The position numbers and the translations under genes were made by a program. From assembly GCA_947489665.1 (NCBI GenBank), contig CANLEH010000003.1:62001-126000 (forward strand): 64,000 nt of DNA. The letters are read 5' to 3'. This stretch comes from an uncultured Roseicyclus sp. Its GTDB lineage: Bacteria; Pseudomonadota; Alphaproteobacteria; Rhodobacterales; Rhodobacteraceae. Of the stretch, positions 25,469-34,757 are shown piece after piece. Position 1 is the stretch's first letter. The number at the start of each line of letters is the position of its first letter. The notes under the pieces were generated by a model. It was not told the DNA's origin, did not search any database, and saw only the letters and a list, made by a program, of their open reading frames with translations.

Positions 25469-26443
25469 ATGTCTGCTTCGCTTCGTGGATCCTTTCTGGC
25501 GCTTTTGGCGTTTGGCATATTCGCCACCCATGACGTGATCATCAAATATCTGGGCGGCTCCTATGCGCCGTTCCAGATCGTGTTCTTCTCGGTCCTGTTC
25601 GGCTTTCCGTTTGTGACATTCATGCTGCTCCGGGACGCGGCAGAGGCGAACCTGATCCCGAAACATCCGTGGTGGATCGCCAGCCGCACCTTGGCGGCTG
25701 TCATCACGGGGTTCTGTGCGTTTTACGCGTTCTCTGTCCTGCCGCTGGCGCAGACCTATGCGATCCTCTTTGCGTCGCCGCTGCTGATCACTCTGCTGGC
25801 GATCCCGATGCTGGGGGAGAAGGTCGGCTGGCGGCGAACACTGGCGGTTTTCGTGGGCTTGGGCGGCGTGTTGGTGGTGCTGCAACCGGGTCAGACCGAG
25901 CTGGCCCTGGGCCACGCTGCAGCATTGGTTGCCGCGATCTGTGGGGCTTTCGCGTCGCTTGTGGTGCGCAAGATTGGGCGGGAAGAACGCTCAGTCGTAC
26001 TGATCCTGTACCCAATGGTGGCGAATTTCATCCTGATGGGGGCGGCAATGCCCTTCGTCTACCAGCCGATGCCGGGGCTTGATCTGGGGGCTTTGGCGGT
26101 GATCGCCGCGCTCGCCCTTTTGGCTACCTTCTGCCTGATCCGGGCCTACAACATGGCCTCGGCCGTGATGGTCGCGCCGATGCAATATTCGCAGATCTTG
26201 TGGGCCACTTTGTTCGGCGTCCTGCTGTTCGATGAAGGACTGAATTGGGCGACAGTGACAGGATCGGCGATCATCATCGCCTCGGGCATCTACATCGTGC
26301 TGCGTGAAGACAAAGGCGGCGGATCCGCGAATACACCGGTTTTGCGCACACGTTCGCGGCTTGGAACGCCGGGCGGACCGCGCATCGCGCCGTTCGTGAA
26401 TGACGAGAACCGGGGCCCGCAGGGTTCGACGGATACGGAGTGA
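25469..26443 (+). CDS. EamA/DMT-family transporter
   Basis: This is a membrane protein of 324 residues with ten hydrophobic segments in two EamA repeats (about 5-140 and 150-285). The segments LPLAQTYAILFASPLLITLLAIPMLGEKVGWRR and MASAVMVAPMQYSQILWATLFGVLLFDEGLNW are typical of DMT carriers. The C-terminal 40 residues are polar and probably cytoplasmic. The exported substrate is not known; amino acids or other metabolites are usual for the family. Confidence 0.88.
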   Translation: MSASLRGSFLALLAFGIFATHDVIIKYLGGSYAPFQIVFFSVLFGFPFVTFMLLRDAAEANLIPKHPWWIASRTLAAVITGFCAFYAFSVLPLAQTYAILFASPLLITLLAIPMLGEKVGWRRTLAVFVGLGGVLVVLQPGQTELALGHAAALVAAICGAFASLVVRKIGREERSVVLILYPMVANFILMGAAMPFVYQPMPGLDLGALAVIAALALLATFCLIRAYNMASAVMVAPMQYSQILWATLFGVLLFDEGLNWATVTGSAIIIASGIYIVLREDKGGGSANTPVLRTRSRLGTPGGPRIAPFVNDENRGPQGSTDTE

Positions 26444-26490
26444 GACCTCTTGCCAAGCGCACGCGCCCTCGCTATTCCGCGCGGCACGGT

Positions 26491-26567
26491 CGGGCTGTGG
26501 CGCAGCCTGGTAGCGCACCTGCTTCGGGAGCAGGGGGTCGGAGGTTCGAATCCTCTCAGCCCGACCA
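26491..26567 (+). tRNA. tRNA-Pro (anticodon CGG)
   Basis: A complete cloverleaf: acceptor CGGGCTG pairs with CAGCCCG (26557-26563), followed by A and an encoded CCA. The D arm contains GCGCAGCCTGGTAGCGC. The anticodon stem CCTGC/GCAGG encloses the loop TTCGGGA with anticodon CGG. The T arm has GGTTCGAATCC. First base C1 paired with G72 is typical for proline tRNA. Confidence 0.97.
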
Positions 26568-26612
26568 GATCTTCCTCGGCACCCCAATTGAAGCCTTAGG
26601 AAAGGTCGAAAG

Positions 26613-27365
26613 ATGCATGCCCTTCTAGATCAAGCCACCATTGATGCGTTTCAGACGGACGGCGTTTGCGTTGTGCGGGGTCTGTTTGCTGACCATGTGG
26701 AAACGATCCGTGACGGGATCGGACGGAATATGGACGCGCCGGGGCCCTATGCGGCGGAGAACCTGAAGGCCGGGGAGCGCGGGCGGTTCTTTGACGATTA
26801 TTGCAATTGGCAACGTATCCCCGAGATCGAGGATGTGATCCGGTCATCTCCTGCGGCGGAGGTTGCGGCAGATCTGATGGTGTCGACCACGGCGCAGTTG
26901 TTCCATGACCATGTGCTGGTGAAAGAGCCGGGCACATCCAAGCCCACGCCTTGGCATCAGGATGGGCCCTATTACTTCGTGGGCGGGCAACAGACAGCCA
27001 GCTTTTGGGCGCCCGTCGATCCGGTAGTAGATGCGTCCCTAAGGTGCGTTGCAGGGTCTCATTTATGGGCAAAGCCAGTGCTTCCGACGCGTTGGTTGAA
27101 CGAGGACAATTTCTATCCGGACGAGGGCGCCTATATGCCCGTGCCCGACCCGGATGCAGAGGGCATGGATATCCGCGAATGGGCGCTGGAGCCGGGGGAT
27201 GCGGTGGCCTTCAACTACTGGATCCTGCATGGCGCGCGGGGGAACACCACCGACCAGCGACGACGTGCCTTGTCGCTGCGGTTTGTGGGGGACGATGCGC
27301 GGTATGTGGAGCGGCCAGGCAAGACGTCGCCGCCCTTTCCGGGGCATGGGATGCAGGGCCGGTGA
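26613..27365 (+). CDS. Phytanoyl-CoA dioxygenase (PhyH) family Fe(II)/2-oxoglutarate oxygenase
   Basis: This protein of 250 residues carries the iron-binding facial triad in TPWHQDGPYY (His115, Asp117) and WILHGARGN (His206), with the 2-oxoglutarate-binding Arg in RRRALSLRF. The fold and the segment DGVCVVRGLFADHVE at the N-terminus fit PhyH-type oxygenases. The substrate is unknown. AAAGG lies seven bases before the ATG. It lies alone between tRNA-Pro and the iron permease gene. Confidence 0.85.
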   Translation: MHALLDQATIDAFQTDGVCVVRGLFADHVETIRDGIGRNMDAPGPYAAENLKAGERGRFFDDYCNWQRIPEIEDVIRSSPAAEVAADLMVSTTAQLFHDHVLVKEPGTSKPTPWHQDGPYYFVGGQQTASFWAPVDPVVDASLRCVAGSHLWAKPVLPTRWLNEDNFYPDEGAYMPVPDPDAEGMDIREWALEPGDAVAFNYWILHGARGNTTDQRRRALSLRFVGDDARYVERPGKTSPPFPGHGMQGR

Positions 27366-27474
27366 CCCTTTGCGGGAAGATTGGTTTCCGGTGATCTTCC
27401 AACGGGGCTGATGCCGCCCGTGCGGGAATGCGGGGTTGCATTGCGGCCTGATCCCGACAAAAACGCCAAGGATT

Positions 27475-29148
27475 ATGGCAAAGCGTTTCCGCACCCCATC
27501 CGCCTTTCGGCTTGGCAGCCTGTCCTGGCTGATTGCGGGCATGTGTCTGCTGCCGATGTTTGCGGCGGCTTTGGCGGCCTTCACCGGTGGGTTCGAGACG
27601 TTTGCCGGTCTCTGGAACAGTGTGCTGGACGATTTCGCGATTGCGACGGCGTGGCTGATCGTTCTGGTAGGCACGGGAACCGCCGTGATCGGGACAGGTT
27701 CGGCCTGGTTGGTAACCGCAACACGGTTTCCCGGGCGGCGGGTGCTTGAGATTGCGCTGGCCCTGCCCTTGGCCTTTCCGGCTTACGTGTTGGCCTATGC
27801 CTATACGGACTTCCTTGATCATCCCGGCTGGGTGCAGACGACGCTGCGCGACCTGACGGGCTGGGGCCCGCGCGACTATTGGTTCCCCGAGATCCGGTCG
27901 CTCGGCGGGGCGGCGGCGATGCTGACGCTTGTGTTGTATCCCTATGTCTATTTGCTGACCCGGGCGGCGTTCCTGCAGCAATCGGCGACCGCCTATATTG
28001 CGGCCAGGACGCTGGGGGCGAGTTCGTGGGCTGCGTTTTTCCGCGTGAGCCTGCCTATTGCGCGCCCCGCCATTGCGGGCGGTGTGCTGCTGGCGCTGAT
28101 GGAAACCTTGGCCGATTACGGGACGGTGTCGTATTTCGGTGTGCGCACCTTTGCGACCGGCATCTATCAGGCCTGGTATTCCTTCTTTGACCGCAGTGCC
28201 GCGGCACAGTTGGCGTTGTGCCTACTGGTAATCGCGCTGGTGATTGCCGCATTGGAGCGGCGGCAGCGCAAGGACCAGCGGCATCATGCGGCCGGACGGC
28301 GGTTTGAAGCGATGCAGAGCGTGGACCTGAGCGGATGGCAAAGCGTGGGTGCGATTGCGTTTTGCGGTTTGCCGGTGCTGTTGGGATTTGTCCTGCCGGT
28401 CGGGTTGCTGTTGGAGCTTGGGTGGAACTCCTTCGATAATCTGTTGACGGAGCGGTACCTCGGCTTCCTGCGGAACTCCGTCGTTTTGGCCCTGATCGCG
28501 GCGGTGGTGACGGTTTGTGCGGCGGTGGTGCTCGGCTTCAACGCGCGCCTGCATCCGACGCGAGCGGCCAAGGCGTCGGTCCGCGTGGCGGGGCTGGGCT
28601 ATGCCGTACCGGGCGGCGTGATCGCTGTGGGGCTGCTCGTGCCCTTTGCGGCGTTCGACAATGCCTTGGATGCGTTCATGGAGGCGCGGTTCGGGATTGA
28701 TACGGGACTGCTGATCACGGGGTCGATCTGGCTGCTGGTTGCGGCCTATGCGGTGCGGTTCATGGCCGCGGCATTGAGTGCCTATGATGCGGGTTTGAGT
28801 ACGATCAATCCGAATGTGGACGCCGTCGCGCGCACGTTGGGGCGCACGCCGCGCAGCATGTTGCGGGGGGTGCATTTGCCGATCCTGCGGCCTTCGATCC
28901 TGACGGGGTTGCTGATCGTTTTTGTGGACGTAATGAAAGAGCTTCCTGCCACACTGATCATGCGACCGTTCAATTACGACACGTTGGCGGTGCAGGCGCA
29001 TCGTCTGGCATCGGACGAGCGGTTGGGCGAGGCGGCGGTGCCATCGCTGGTCATTGCCGCCGTCGGGTTGTTGCCTGTGGTGGTGCTGTGCGTCGGTTTG
29101 GGCCGGGAACGGAGCGGCAAGCGCTTCGTCCCAGAGCCAGTGACCTAG
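27475..29148 (+). CDS. Ferric-iron ABC transporter permease (FbpB type, two fused permease halves)
   Basis: This is an inner-membrane protein of about 557 residues with two binding-protein-dependent permease domains. The EAA-type loops are IAARTLGASSWAAFFRVSLPIARPAIAGG (about 185-215) and VARTLGRTPRSMLRGVHLPILRPSILTG (about 450-480). The conserved MKELPATLIMRPFNYDTLA is typical of iron(III) permeases of the FbpB/SfuB type. The start at 27475 (MAKRFRTPS) has AAGGA upstream. Neither the binding protein nor the ATPase gene is adjacent; fbpA-like lies at 12881. Confidence 0.9.
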   Translation: MAKRFRTPSAFRLGSLSWLIAGMCLLPMFAAALAAFTGGFETFAGLWNSVLDDFAIATAWLIVLVGTGTAVIGTGSAWLVTATRFPGRRVLEIALALPLAFPAYVLAYAYTDFLDHPGWVQTTLRDLTGWGPRDYWFPEIRSLGGAAAMLTLVLYPYVYLLTRAAFLQQSATAYIAARTLGASSWAAFFRVSLPIARPAIAGGVLLALMETLADYGTVSYFGVRTFATGIYQAWYSFFDRSAAAQLALCLLVIALVIAALERRQRKDQRHHAAGRRFEAMQSVDLSGWQSVGAIAFCGLPVLLGFVLPVGLLLELGWNSFDNLLTERYLGFLRNSVVLALIAAVVTVCAAVVLGFNARLHPTRAAKASVRVAGLGYAVPGGVIAVGLLVPFAAFDNALDAFMEARFGIDTGLLITGSIWLLVAAYAVRFMAAALSAYDAGLSTINPNVDAVARTLGRTPRSMLRGVHLPILRPSILTGLLIVFVDVMKELPATLIMRPFNYDTLAVQAHRLASDERLGEAAVPSLVIAAVGLLPVVVLCVGLGRERSGKRFVPEPVT

Positions 29149-29573
29149 CGATGCAAAAGAAAAATGCAGTTTCGGTTTTGGAGTTCGAGTAACGCATTCG
29201 TGCGCATTATCTCATCATCAAAACCCGGTGAATAGATTTGCTCGTTCGCCACTTCCTGTGCCGCTTCAAAAACTCTGCCAGCTATGAAATCGTGACTTGG
29301 ACCGCTCAACCGCCAAGTAACGCCAATTGGTGTCACTGAATTGGCCTCCTCGGGATCGATCGACCCATCGGAAAGACCGTCCAGAAACGAGAGCAGTCGG
29401 TTGTGACCAAACGAGAATAATTCCTCTTGGAGCGACTCATCCTCTGCATGTTCGGCGTAGACCGAGCAAGTGAACGCAGACCAAGCTAACCTTCCGTCAA
29501 GAGCTTCCTGGGCATTGCTTGGTGAAACGACAGCAGCAGCAGAGACAGAGAATGCAGCCAGTATTCTTGGCAT
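29145..29573 (-). CDS. Small exported hypothetical protein coupled to leuC
   Basis: This protein of 142 residues has a signal peptide ([23 protein letters not shown]). The mature part is acidic with two Cys (FTCSVYAEH and NRNCIFLL). I do not recognise a family. Its ATG overlaps the leuC stop by one base (TGATG), so it is translationally coupled to leuC; the earlier part of the open frame lies within leuC. Base composition is slightly AT-richer than leuC. The stop overlaps that of the convergent permease gene by 4 bp. Confidence 0.7.
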   Translation of the reverse strand: MPRILAAFSVSAAAVVSPSNAQEALDGRLAWSAFTCSVYAEHAEDESLQEELFSFGHNRLLSFLDGLSDGSIDPEEANSVTPIGVTWRLSGPSHDFIAGRVFEAAQEVANEQIYSPGFDDEIMRTNALLELQNRNCIFLLHR

Positions 29574-30976
29574 CACATCAACTCGCGCACATCCGTCAGC
29601 TTGCCGGTCACAGCCGCTGCTGCGGCCATGGCGGGGGACATCAGGTGGGTGCGTCCGCCACGACCTTGGCGGCCTTCGAAATTCCGGTTGGACGTGGCGG
29701 CGCAACGCTCACCCGGCTGAAGTTGGTCGGGGTTCATGGCGAGGCACATGGAACAGCCCGCGAGGCGCCATTCGAAACCGGCTTCCTTGAAGATGTCGGC
29801 AAGGCCCTCCTCTTCCGCCTGCGCGCGGACGAGGCCGGAGCCGGGCACGACCATGGCGCGTTTCACGGCGACCTTCTTGCCCTTGAGGATCTCGGCGGCG
29901 GCGCGGAGGTCTTCGATGCGGCCATTGGTGCAGGAGCCGATGAAGACGGTGTCGATTTCCACATCCCGCAGAGCGGTGCCCGGGGTCAGGCCCATATAGT
30001 CGAGCGAGCGCGCGGCGGCGTCGACTTTGCCGCCTGTGAAGCTGTCTGGCGCGGGGACGTCAGCGGTGATCGGCAGGACGTCCTCGGGCGAGGTGCCCCA
30101 GGTGACGACTGGTGCAATGTCTTCGCCGCGGATCGTGACGACCTCGTCCCAATGGGCGTCGTCGTCGGAATAGAGGGTCTTCCACCACGCAAGTGCTGCT
30201 TCCCACTGCGCACCTTTCGGGGCGTGGGGGCGGCCCATGCAGTATTCAAACGTCTTCTCGTCGGGCGCGATGATGCCCGCACGTGCGCCGCCTTCGATGG
30301 CCATGTTGCAGACGGTCATGCGGCCTTCCATGGACAGATCGCGGATCGCTTCGCCCATGTATTCGATCACGTAGCCGGTGCCGCCGGCGGTGCCGGTCTT
30401 GCCGATGACGGACAGGGTGATGTCCTTGGCCGTGACGCCGGGCGCGAGTTTGCCCGTGATCTCGACCTTCATGTTCTTGGACTTCTTCTGGATCAGCGTT
30501 TGTGTGGCCAGCACATGCTCAACCTCGGACGTGCCGATGCCGTGGGCCAGCGCACCGAATGCGCCGTGGGTGGCTGTGTGGCTGTCGCCGCAGACGACGG
30601 TCATGCCCGGCAGCGTCCAGCCCTGTTCCGGGCCGACGATGTGCACGATGCCTTGGCGCACGTCCGTCACCGGATAGTAGTGGATGCCGAAGTCCTTGGC
30701 GTTCTTGTCGAGGGCGGCGACCTGAATGGCGCTGTCCTCGGTCATGTTCTCGGGGTTCTCGCGGCCCGGTGTGGTCGGCACGTTGTGATCCGGTACTGCG
30801 ATGGTCTTGTCCGGCGCGTGGACCTTGCGGCCCGCCATGCGGAGGCCTTCAAAAGCCTGCGGCGAGGTCACTTCGTGTACGAGGTGGCGGTCAATATAGA
30901 GAAGGGAGGTGCCGTCTTCGGCCTCATGCGCCAGATGGGCATCCCAGATTTTGTCGTAGAGTGTCTTGCCGGTCAT
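29573..30976 (-). CDS. leuC: 3-isopropylmalate dehydratase large subunit
   Basis: This protein of 467 residues is the catalytic subunit of isopropylmalate isomerase and binds a [4Fe-4S] cluster. It starts [18 protein letters not shown]; the frame extends about 100 codons upstream, but these are not LeuC sequence. Diagnostic segments are [70 protein letters not shown] and the cluster motif GCSMCLAMN. It pairs with LeuD (17177). It is followed without a gap by a small exported protein gene. Confidence 0.96.
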   Translation of the reverse strand: MTGKTLYDKIWDAHLAHEAEDGTSLLYIDRHLVHEVTSPQAFEGLRMAGRKVHAPDKTIAVPDHNVPTTPGRENPENMTEDSAIQVAALDKNAKDFGIHYYPVTDVRQGIVHIVGPEQGWTLPGMTVVCGDSHTATHGAFGALAHGIGTSEVEHVLATQTLIQKKSKNMKVEITGKLAPGVTAKDITLSVIGKTGTAGGTGYVIEYMGEAIRDLSMEGRMTVCNMAIEGGARAGIIAPDEKTFEYCMGRPHAPKGAQWEAALAWWKTLYSDDDAHWDEVVTIRGEDIAPVVTWGTSPEDVLPITADVPAPDSFTGGKVDAAARSLDYMGLTPGTALRDVEIDTVFIGSCTNGRIEDLRAAAEILKGKKVAVKRAMVVPGSGLVRAQAEEEGLADIFKEAGFEWRLAGCSMCLAMNPDQLQPGERCAATSNRNFEGRQGRGGRTHLMSPAMAAAAAVTGKLTDVRELM

Positions 30977-31208
30977 GGGGTTGGTCCTTTGTCCGGATGT
31001 GTTGGGCTGGTCGAATATCGGATCGTTTGGGGGCTCTATAGCCCGCCCAACCGCGAGGCGCGGACACCGTGGAAGCGCCAAGGGAGGCGCGCGCGGTCGC
31101 CGATATCGAAGAAGCTGATCATGGCCGAGGGGATTACACCCGCACGGCAGGCTTGCCAAGGTGGCCCTGCGCGCGGCTATGGTGGAAAAAACGGGCAGCG
31201 GAGCAGGC
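30977..31208. other. Intergenic region between divergent leuC and MscS-type genes
   Basis: A gap of 232 bp that must hold the promoters of both genes. I see no T-box, attenuator peptide with leucine codons, or strong hairpin that would explain leucine control. Confidence 0.4.
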
Positions 31209-32549
31209 ATGGACCCCGAGATCGAGCAACCAACAGACGCCGAAGCCGTGGAAGCCGCGCTGGGGGAGATCAACAGCCTGTGGGAACAGGGGCTTTCCTT
31301 TGCGGAAAGCCTTTTGCGGCCGTGGAACGCGTATCAAGTTGGTATCGCGCTTGCTGTCCTTGTGGCGGCTTACATCCTGCGCCGCGTGTTCGGGCCACGT
31401 GTGCGTGCATGGATGGCTGCACGCGAAGGCTGGCCCACATGGCGGATGCGCATCCTTGTGGTGATCCACACCCGCCTTCAGATGATTTTCTTCGTGGCGT
31501 TGATCTGGAGCGTGGTTCTGGTGATGCGCGAAGTGACGTGGCCATCCCGCACCTTCCTTTTGACCATCATTGCCGAACTGGCAACGGCCTGGCTGTTTGT
31601 GGCGTTTGCGACGCGTCTGATCCGGTCGAACCTGCTGCGGACGATCGTACGATATGGGGCTTGGGTCTTTGTGACACTGGCGATCCTGAACCTCCAGGAT
31701 GAAGCGGCGGCGATCCTTGATTCCGTTGGGTTCAACCTGGGGGAGGCGCGGCTTTCTTTGCTGACCTTGCTTCAAGCACTGCTGATCGTTGCGGCTTTGG
31801 TCACAGTGGCGCGCTTCCTAACCGGGAGCGCTACGAACCGGATCGAGCGGAATGACGAAATCTCGCCCTCGATGCGGGTGCTGGCGATCAAATTCATGCA
31901 GGTCGCCTTTTACGGGGTCGCTGTCTATGTCGGCCTTCGGCTGACGGGAATTGATCTGACCGGGCTTGCGGTCTTGTCGGGTGCGATTGGTGTGGGCCTA
32001 GGTTTTGGCCTGCAAAAGGTGGTGTCAAACCTCGTTTCCGGGGTGATCATCCTGCTCGACAAGTCGATCAAACCGGGGGATGTGATTTCCCTTGGAGAGA
32101 CGTTCGGGTGGATCCAGACGCTTGGCGCGCGATATGCGAGCGTCGTGACGCGGGACGGGAAGGAATATCTGATCCCGAACGAGGACTTGATCACCAATCA
32201 AGTGGTGAACTGGTCCCATTCGAACGATTTCGTTCGCCTCGATATCTATTTCGGGACGGCCTATGGCGATGATCCGCACAAGGTGCGGCGCTTGGCGATT
32301 GAGGCTGCGCAGGGCGTTGACCGAGTGCTGAGCAATCGGCCGCCCGTTTGTCATATCGTCGGGTTCGGCGACAGTTCAGTCGACTATATCCTGCGGTTCT
32401 GGATACAGGATCCAACCGGCGGCCTGACCAACATTCGCGGCAATGTTTACCTGGCGCTTTGGGATGCATTCCAAGAGCATGGTATCAGCATTCCGTTCCC
32501 GCAGCGGGAGGTCAAAATGCTGAATGACAGGCCCGAACTGGGGGATTAG
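31209..32549 (+). CDS. MscS-family mechanosensitive channel
   Basis: This is an inner-membrane channel of about 446 residues. Several N-terminal hydrophobic segments are followed by the pore-lining helix and MscS fold: [38 protein letters not shown] is the TM3/beta-domain hallmark, then [29 protein letters not shown]. The C-terminal part [17 protein letters not shown] is also typical. It releases solutes on hypo-osmotic shock (family knowledge). The start at 31209 (MDPEIEQPT) has GGAG seven bases before it; a start ten codons upstream is possible. The end overlaps the convergent ThDP-enzyme gene by 4 bp. Confidence 0.9.
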   Translation: MDPEIEQPTDAEAVEAALGEINSLWEQGLSFAESLLRPWNAYQVGIALAVLVAAYILRRVFGPRVRAWMAAREGWPTWRMRILVVIHTRLQMIFFVALIWSVVLVMREVTWPSRTFLLTIIAELATAWLFVAFATRLIRSNLLRTIVRYGAWVFVTLAILNLQDEAAAILDSVGFNLGEARLSLLTLLQALLIVAALVTVARFLTGSATNRIERNDEISPSMRVLAIKFMQVAFYGVAVYVGLRLTGIDLTGLAVLSGAIGVGLGFGLQKVVSNLVSGVIILLDKSIKPGDVISLGETFGWIQTLGARYASVVTRDGKEYLIPNEDLITNQVVNWSHSNDFVRLDIYFGTAYGDDPHKVRRLAIEAAQGVDRVLSNRPPVCHIVGFGDSSVDYILRFWIQDPTGGLTNIRGNVYLALWDAFQEHGISIPFPQREVKMLNDRPELGD

Positions 32550-34162
32550 AGGCTTTTTGTCGTCGCCAGCATCTTCGGATCGAGCTTGAGTTCGATGATG
32601 TGCAGGCCGCCGGAGTGCGTTGAGGTGTAGGCATCCGCGAACTGATCATTGGATGTGATCACATGGCCGGTCCCGCCATAGGCTTGGGCCAATGTCGCGT
32701 AATCGGGGTTGAAGAGATCGGTGCCTGAGACGCGCCCGGGATAGGTCTTTTCCTGATGCATGCGGATGGTGCCGTAGCGCCCGTTGTTGGCGACAATCAC
32801 GGTGATGTCGGCATCGTACTGGCGGGCGGTAGACAGCTCTTGAATGGTCATTTGCAGGCAGCCATCGCCTGCAAGGCAGATAACGGGGCTTTGCGGGTTC
32901 TGGAGCTTGGCGGAGACGGCGGCAGGCAGGCCGTAGCCCATCGAGCCCGATGTCGGCGCGACCTGCGTACCGTATTGGCGAAAGCGGTAGTAGCGGTGCA
33001 GAAAGGCGGCATAGTTGCCCGCGCCGTTGGTGATGATTGTATCAGGGCTGGCATTGTCCCGGAGCCATGTGATGACATGCTCCATCTGCACATCGCCGGG
33101 TGTGGCTTGGGGCTGTTGCCAGGCCTCGTAAGCCGCGCGTGCCTCGGCTGCGCCTTTGTCAGGCTGCGGGGCAATGGCTTCGACCAATTGATGGAGGATG
33201 GCATTTGGAGGAGCGGCCACGGCGTAAGTGGCGGGGTAGGTCTTGCTGATCGCGTCGGCGTCGGGGTGAACCTGGAGGATGGCGGGGGCTTTGGCCGGAT
33301 CCAGAAGTGTGAAATCGGCGGTGGTGATATCGTTGAGCTCCGCGCCCAGAAGCAGGATGCAATCGGAGGTTGCTAGGCTTGCGCCGAGGGCGGGGTTCAT
33401 GCCGACGCCGAAATCGCCTGCGTAGTTTGGGTGATCGTTGTCGATATAGTCCTGTCGCCGAAATGTGACGCCGATGGGAGCACGTAAGCGTTCGGCCAGA
33501 GCCTCAGCGCTTTTGCGATCGGTGTCGGACCATTGGGAGCCACCACAGATGATCAACGGGCGTTCGGCTTGCTGCAGCATCTGGGCAAAAGGCACGACCA
33601 TGTCGGGATGGACAGACGGCATGGCTCGCGCGCCGGGGCGCATTTCGGGCGGATCGGTCATGGCCGACAGGATGTCTTCGGGAAGGGCCAGAACCACAGG
33701 GCCGGGCCGCCCGGACTGCGCAATGGCGAACGCGCGGTCGATGTATTCGGCAAGACGATCCGTGCGCTCTACCTCCGCCGACCATTTGACGAGGGGGCCG
33801 AAAAAGGCGCGGTAATCAACCTCCTGAAACACGCCGCGATCCCGGTGCTTGAGGGGGATTTGACCCACAAAGCAGACCATCGGCGTGGCGTCATGCATGG
33901 CGATATGCAGGCCCGCACTGGCATTGGTCGCCCCCGGCCCGCGCGTGACGAACAGGACGCCGGGCTGGCCCGTCATCTTGCCATGGGCTTCGGCCATCAT
34001 GGCCGCGCCACCTTCCTGGCGGCACACAATATTCGGGATGTCCGCATCATGCAGGCCGTCGAGGGCGGCAAGGAAGCTTTCGCCGGGAACGGAGAACACA
34101 CGTGCGACCCCGTGCATCGCAAGACGCTGCGCCAAAATCATTCCGCCATGGAGTTTGGTCAT
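32546..34162 (-). CDS. Thiamine-diphosphate-dependent enzyme (acetolactate synthase-like)
   Basis: This protein of 538 residues has the three-domain pyruvate-oxidase/acetolactate-synthase layout. The N-terminal domain contains RVFSVPGESFLAALDGL and the activating Glu in CRQEGGAAMMAEAHGK (Glu51 region). The middle domain lies around 190-330. The C-terminal ThDP motif is GDGCLQMTIQELSTARQYDADITVIVANNGRYGTIR (GDG to NN). It lacks a clear signature separating true acetolactate synthase from other decarboxylases, so the reaction is not assigned. It is divergent from an FMN reductase gene 55 bp away. Confidence 0.85.
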   Translation of the reverse strand: MTKLHGGMILAQRLAMHGVARVFSVPGESFLAALDGLHDADIPNIVCRQEGGAAMMAEAHGKMTGQPGVLFVTRGPGATNASAGLHIAMHDATPMVCFVGQIPLKHRDRGVFQEVDYRAFFGPLVKWSAEVERTDRLAEYIDRAFAIAQSGRPGPVVLALPEDILSAMTDPPEMRPGARAMPSVHPDMVVPFAQMLQQAERPLIICGGSQWSDTDRKSAEALAERLRAPIGVTFRRQDYIDNDHPNYAGDFGVGMNPALGASLATSDCILLLGAELNDITTADFTLLDPAKAPAILQVHPDADAISKTYPATYAVAAPPNAILHQLVEAIAPQPDKGAAEARAAYEAWQQPQATPGDVQMEHVITWLRDNASPDTIITNGAGNYAAFLHRYYRFRQYGTQVAPTSGSMGYGLPAAVSAKLQNPQSPVICLAGDGCLQMTIQELSTARQYDADITVIVANNGRYGTIRMHQEKTYPGRVSGTDLFNPDYATLAQAYGGTGHVITSNDQFADAYTSTHSGGLHIIELKLDPKMLATTKSL

Positions 34163-34217
34163 ACCCGCCCCGTGCCCTAAGTGCCGTTCAACCGATTTGT
34201 GTGGCGGAGAAACGAAT

Positions 34218-34757
34218 ATGTCCAGCGGAAGACTATTGGGGATTTGCGGATCGCTGCGCGCAGCCTCGCTGAACCGCAAGCTGATGATGGAGGCGAAGGC
34301 GGCCTTTGATCCCGAGCTCTTCGAGGATGGGGATTTGCGGCTACCGCTTTATGACGGGGATCTGGAGGCCTCGGAGGGTATTCCAGAGGCTGTTCAGCGC
34401 CTGTCTGACCAGATTGCGGCGGCAGACGCGGTGGTGATTGCAGGGCCGGAATACAACAAGTCGATCTCAGGTGCGCTGAAAAACGCACTTGATTGGGTCA
34501 GCCGGACCAAGGGCAATCCTTGGAAGGGTAAGCCCGTTGCACTGATGTCGGCGGCGGCGGGGCGCTCGGGTGGGGAGCGGGGCCAGTTGATGATGCGCGA
34601 AAGCCTCGTGGCCTTTCAGCCAAGGCTTTTGACCGGACCGGAAGTGTTGGTCGGGGCTGCTGCGGATCAGTTTGAGGGGGAGCGGTTGGTCAACCCGATC
34701 AACCGCAAGGCTCTTGAAGGGCTGATGGCAGCTTTGCGCGAAGCGGCAGGGCTTTAG
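34218..34757 (+). CDS. NADPH-dependent FMN reductase family protein
   Basis: This is a flavodoxin-like protein of 179 residues. The flavin phosphate loop GICGSLRAASLNRKLMM (about 8-24) and GPEYNKSISGALKNALDWVSR (about 75-95) are the signatures of the NADPH-dependent FMN reductase/ArsH-like family (PF03358). It transfers electrons from NAD(P)H to flavin or quinone-type acceptors. The open frame extends upstream inside the divergent gene; the ATG at 34218 gives the family N-terminus. The stop overlaps the convergent FAD oxidase gene by 4 bp. Confidence 0.87.
   Translation: MSSGRLLGICGSLRAASLNRKLMMEAKAAFDPELFEDGDLRLPLYDGDLEASEGIPEAVQRLSDQIAAADAVVIAGPEYNKSISGALKNALDWVSRTKGNPWKGKPVALMSAAAGRSGGERGQLMMRESLVAFQPRLLTGPEVLVGAAADQFEGERLVNPINRKALEGLMAALREAAGL

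Noticed and set aside
29519-31702. 727-codon plus-strand open frame antisense to leuC
   Set aside because: It lies opposite a clear leuC gene; the long frame is a by-product of high GC and codon bias in leuC.
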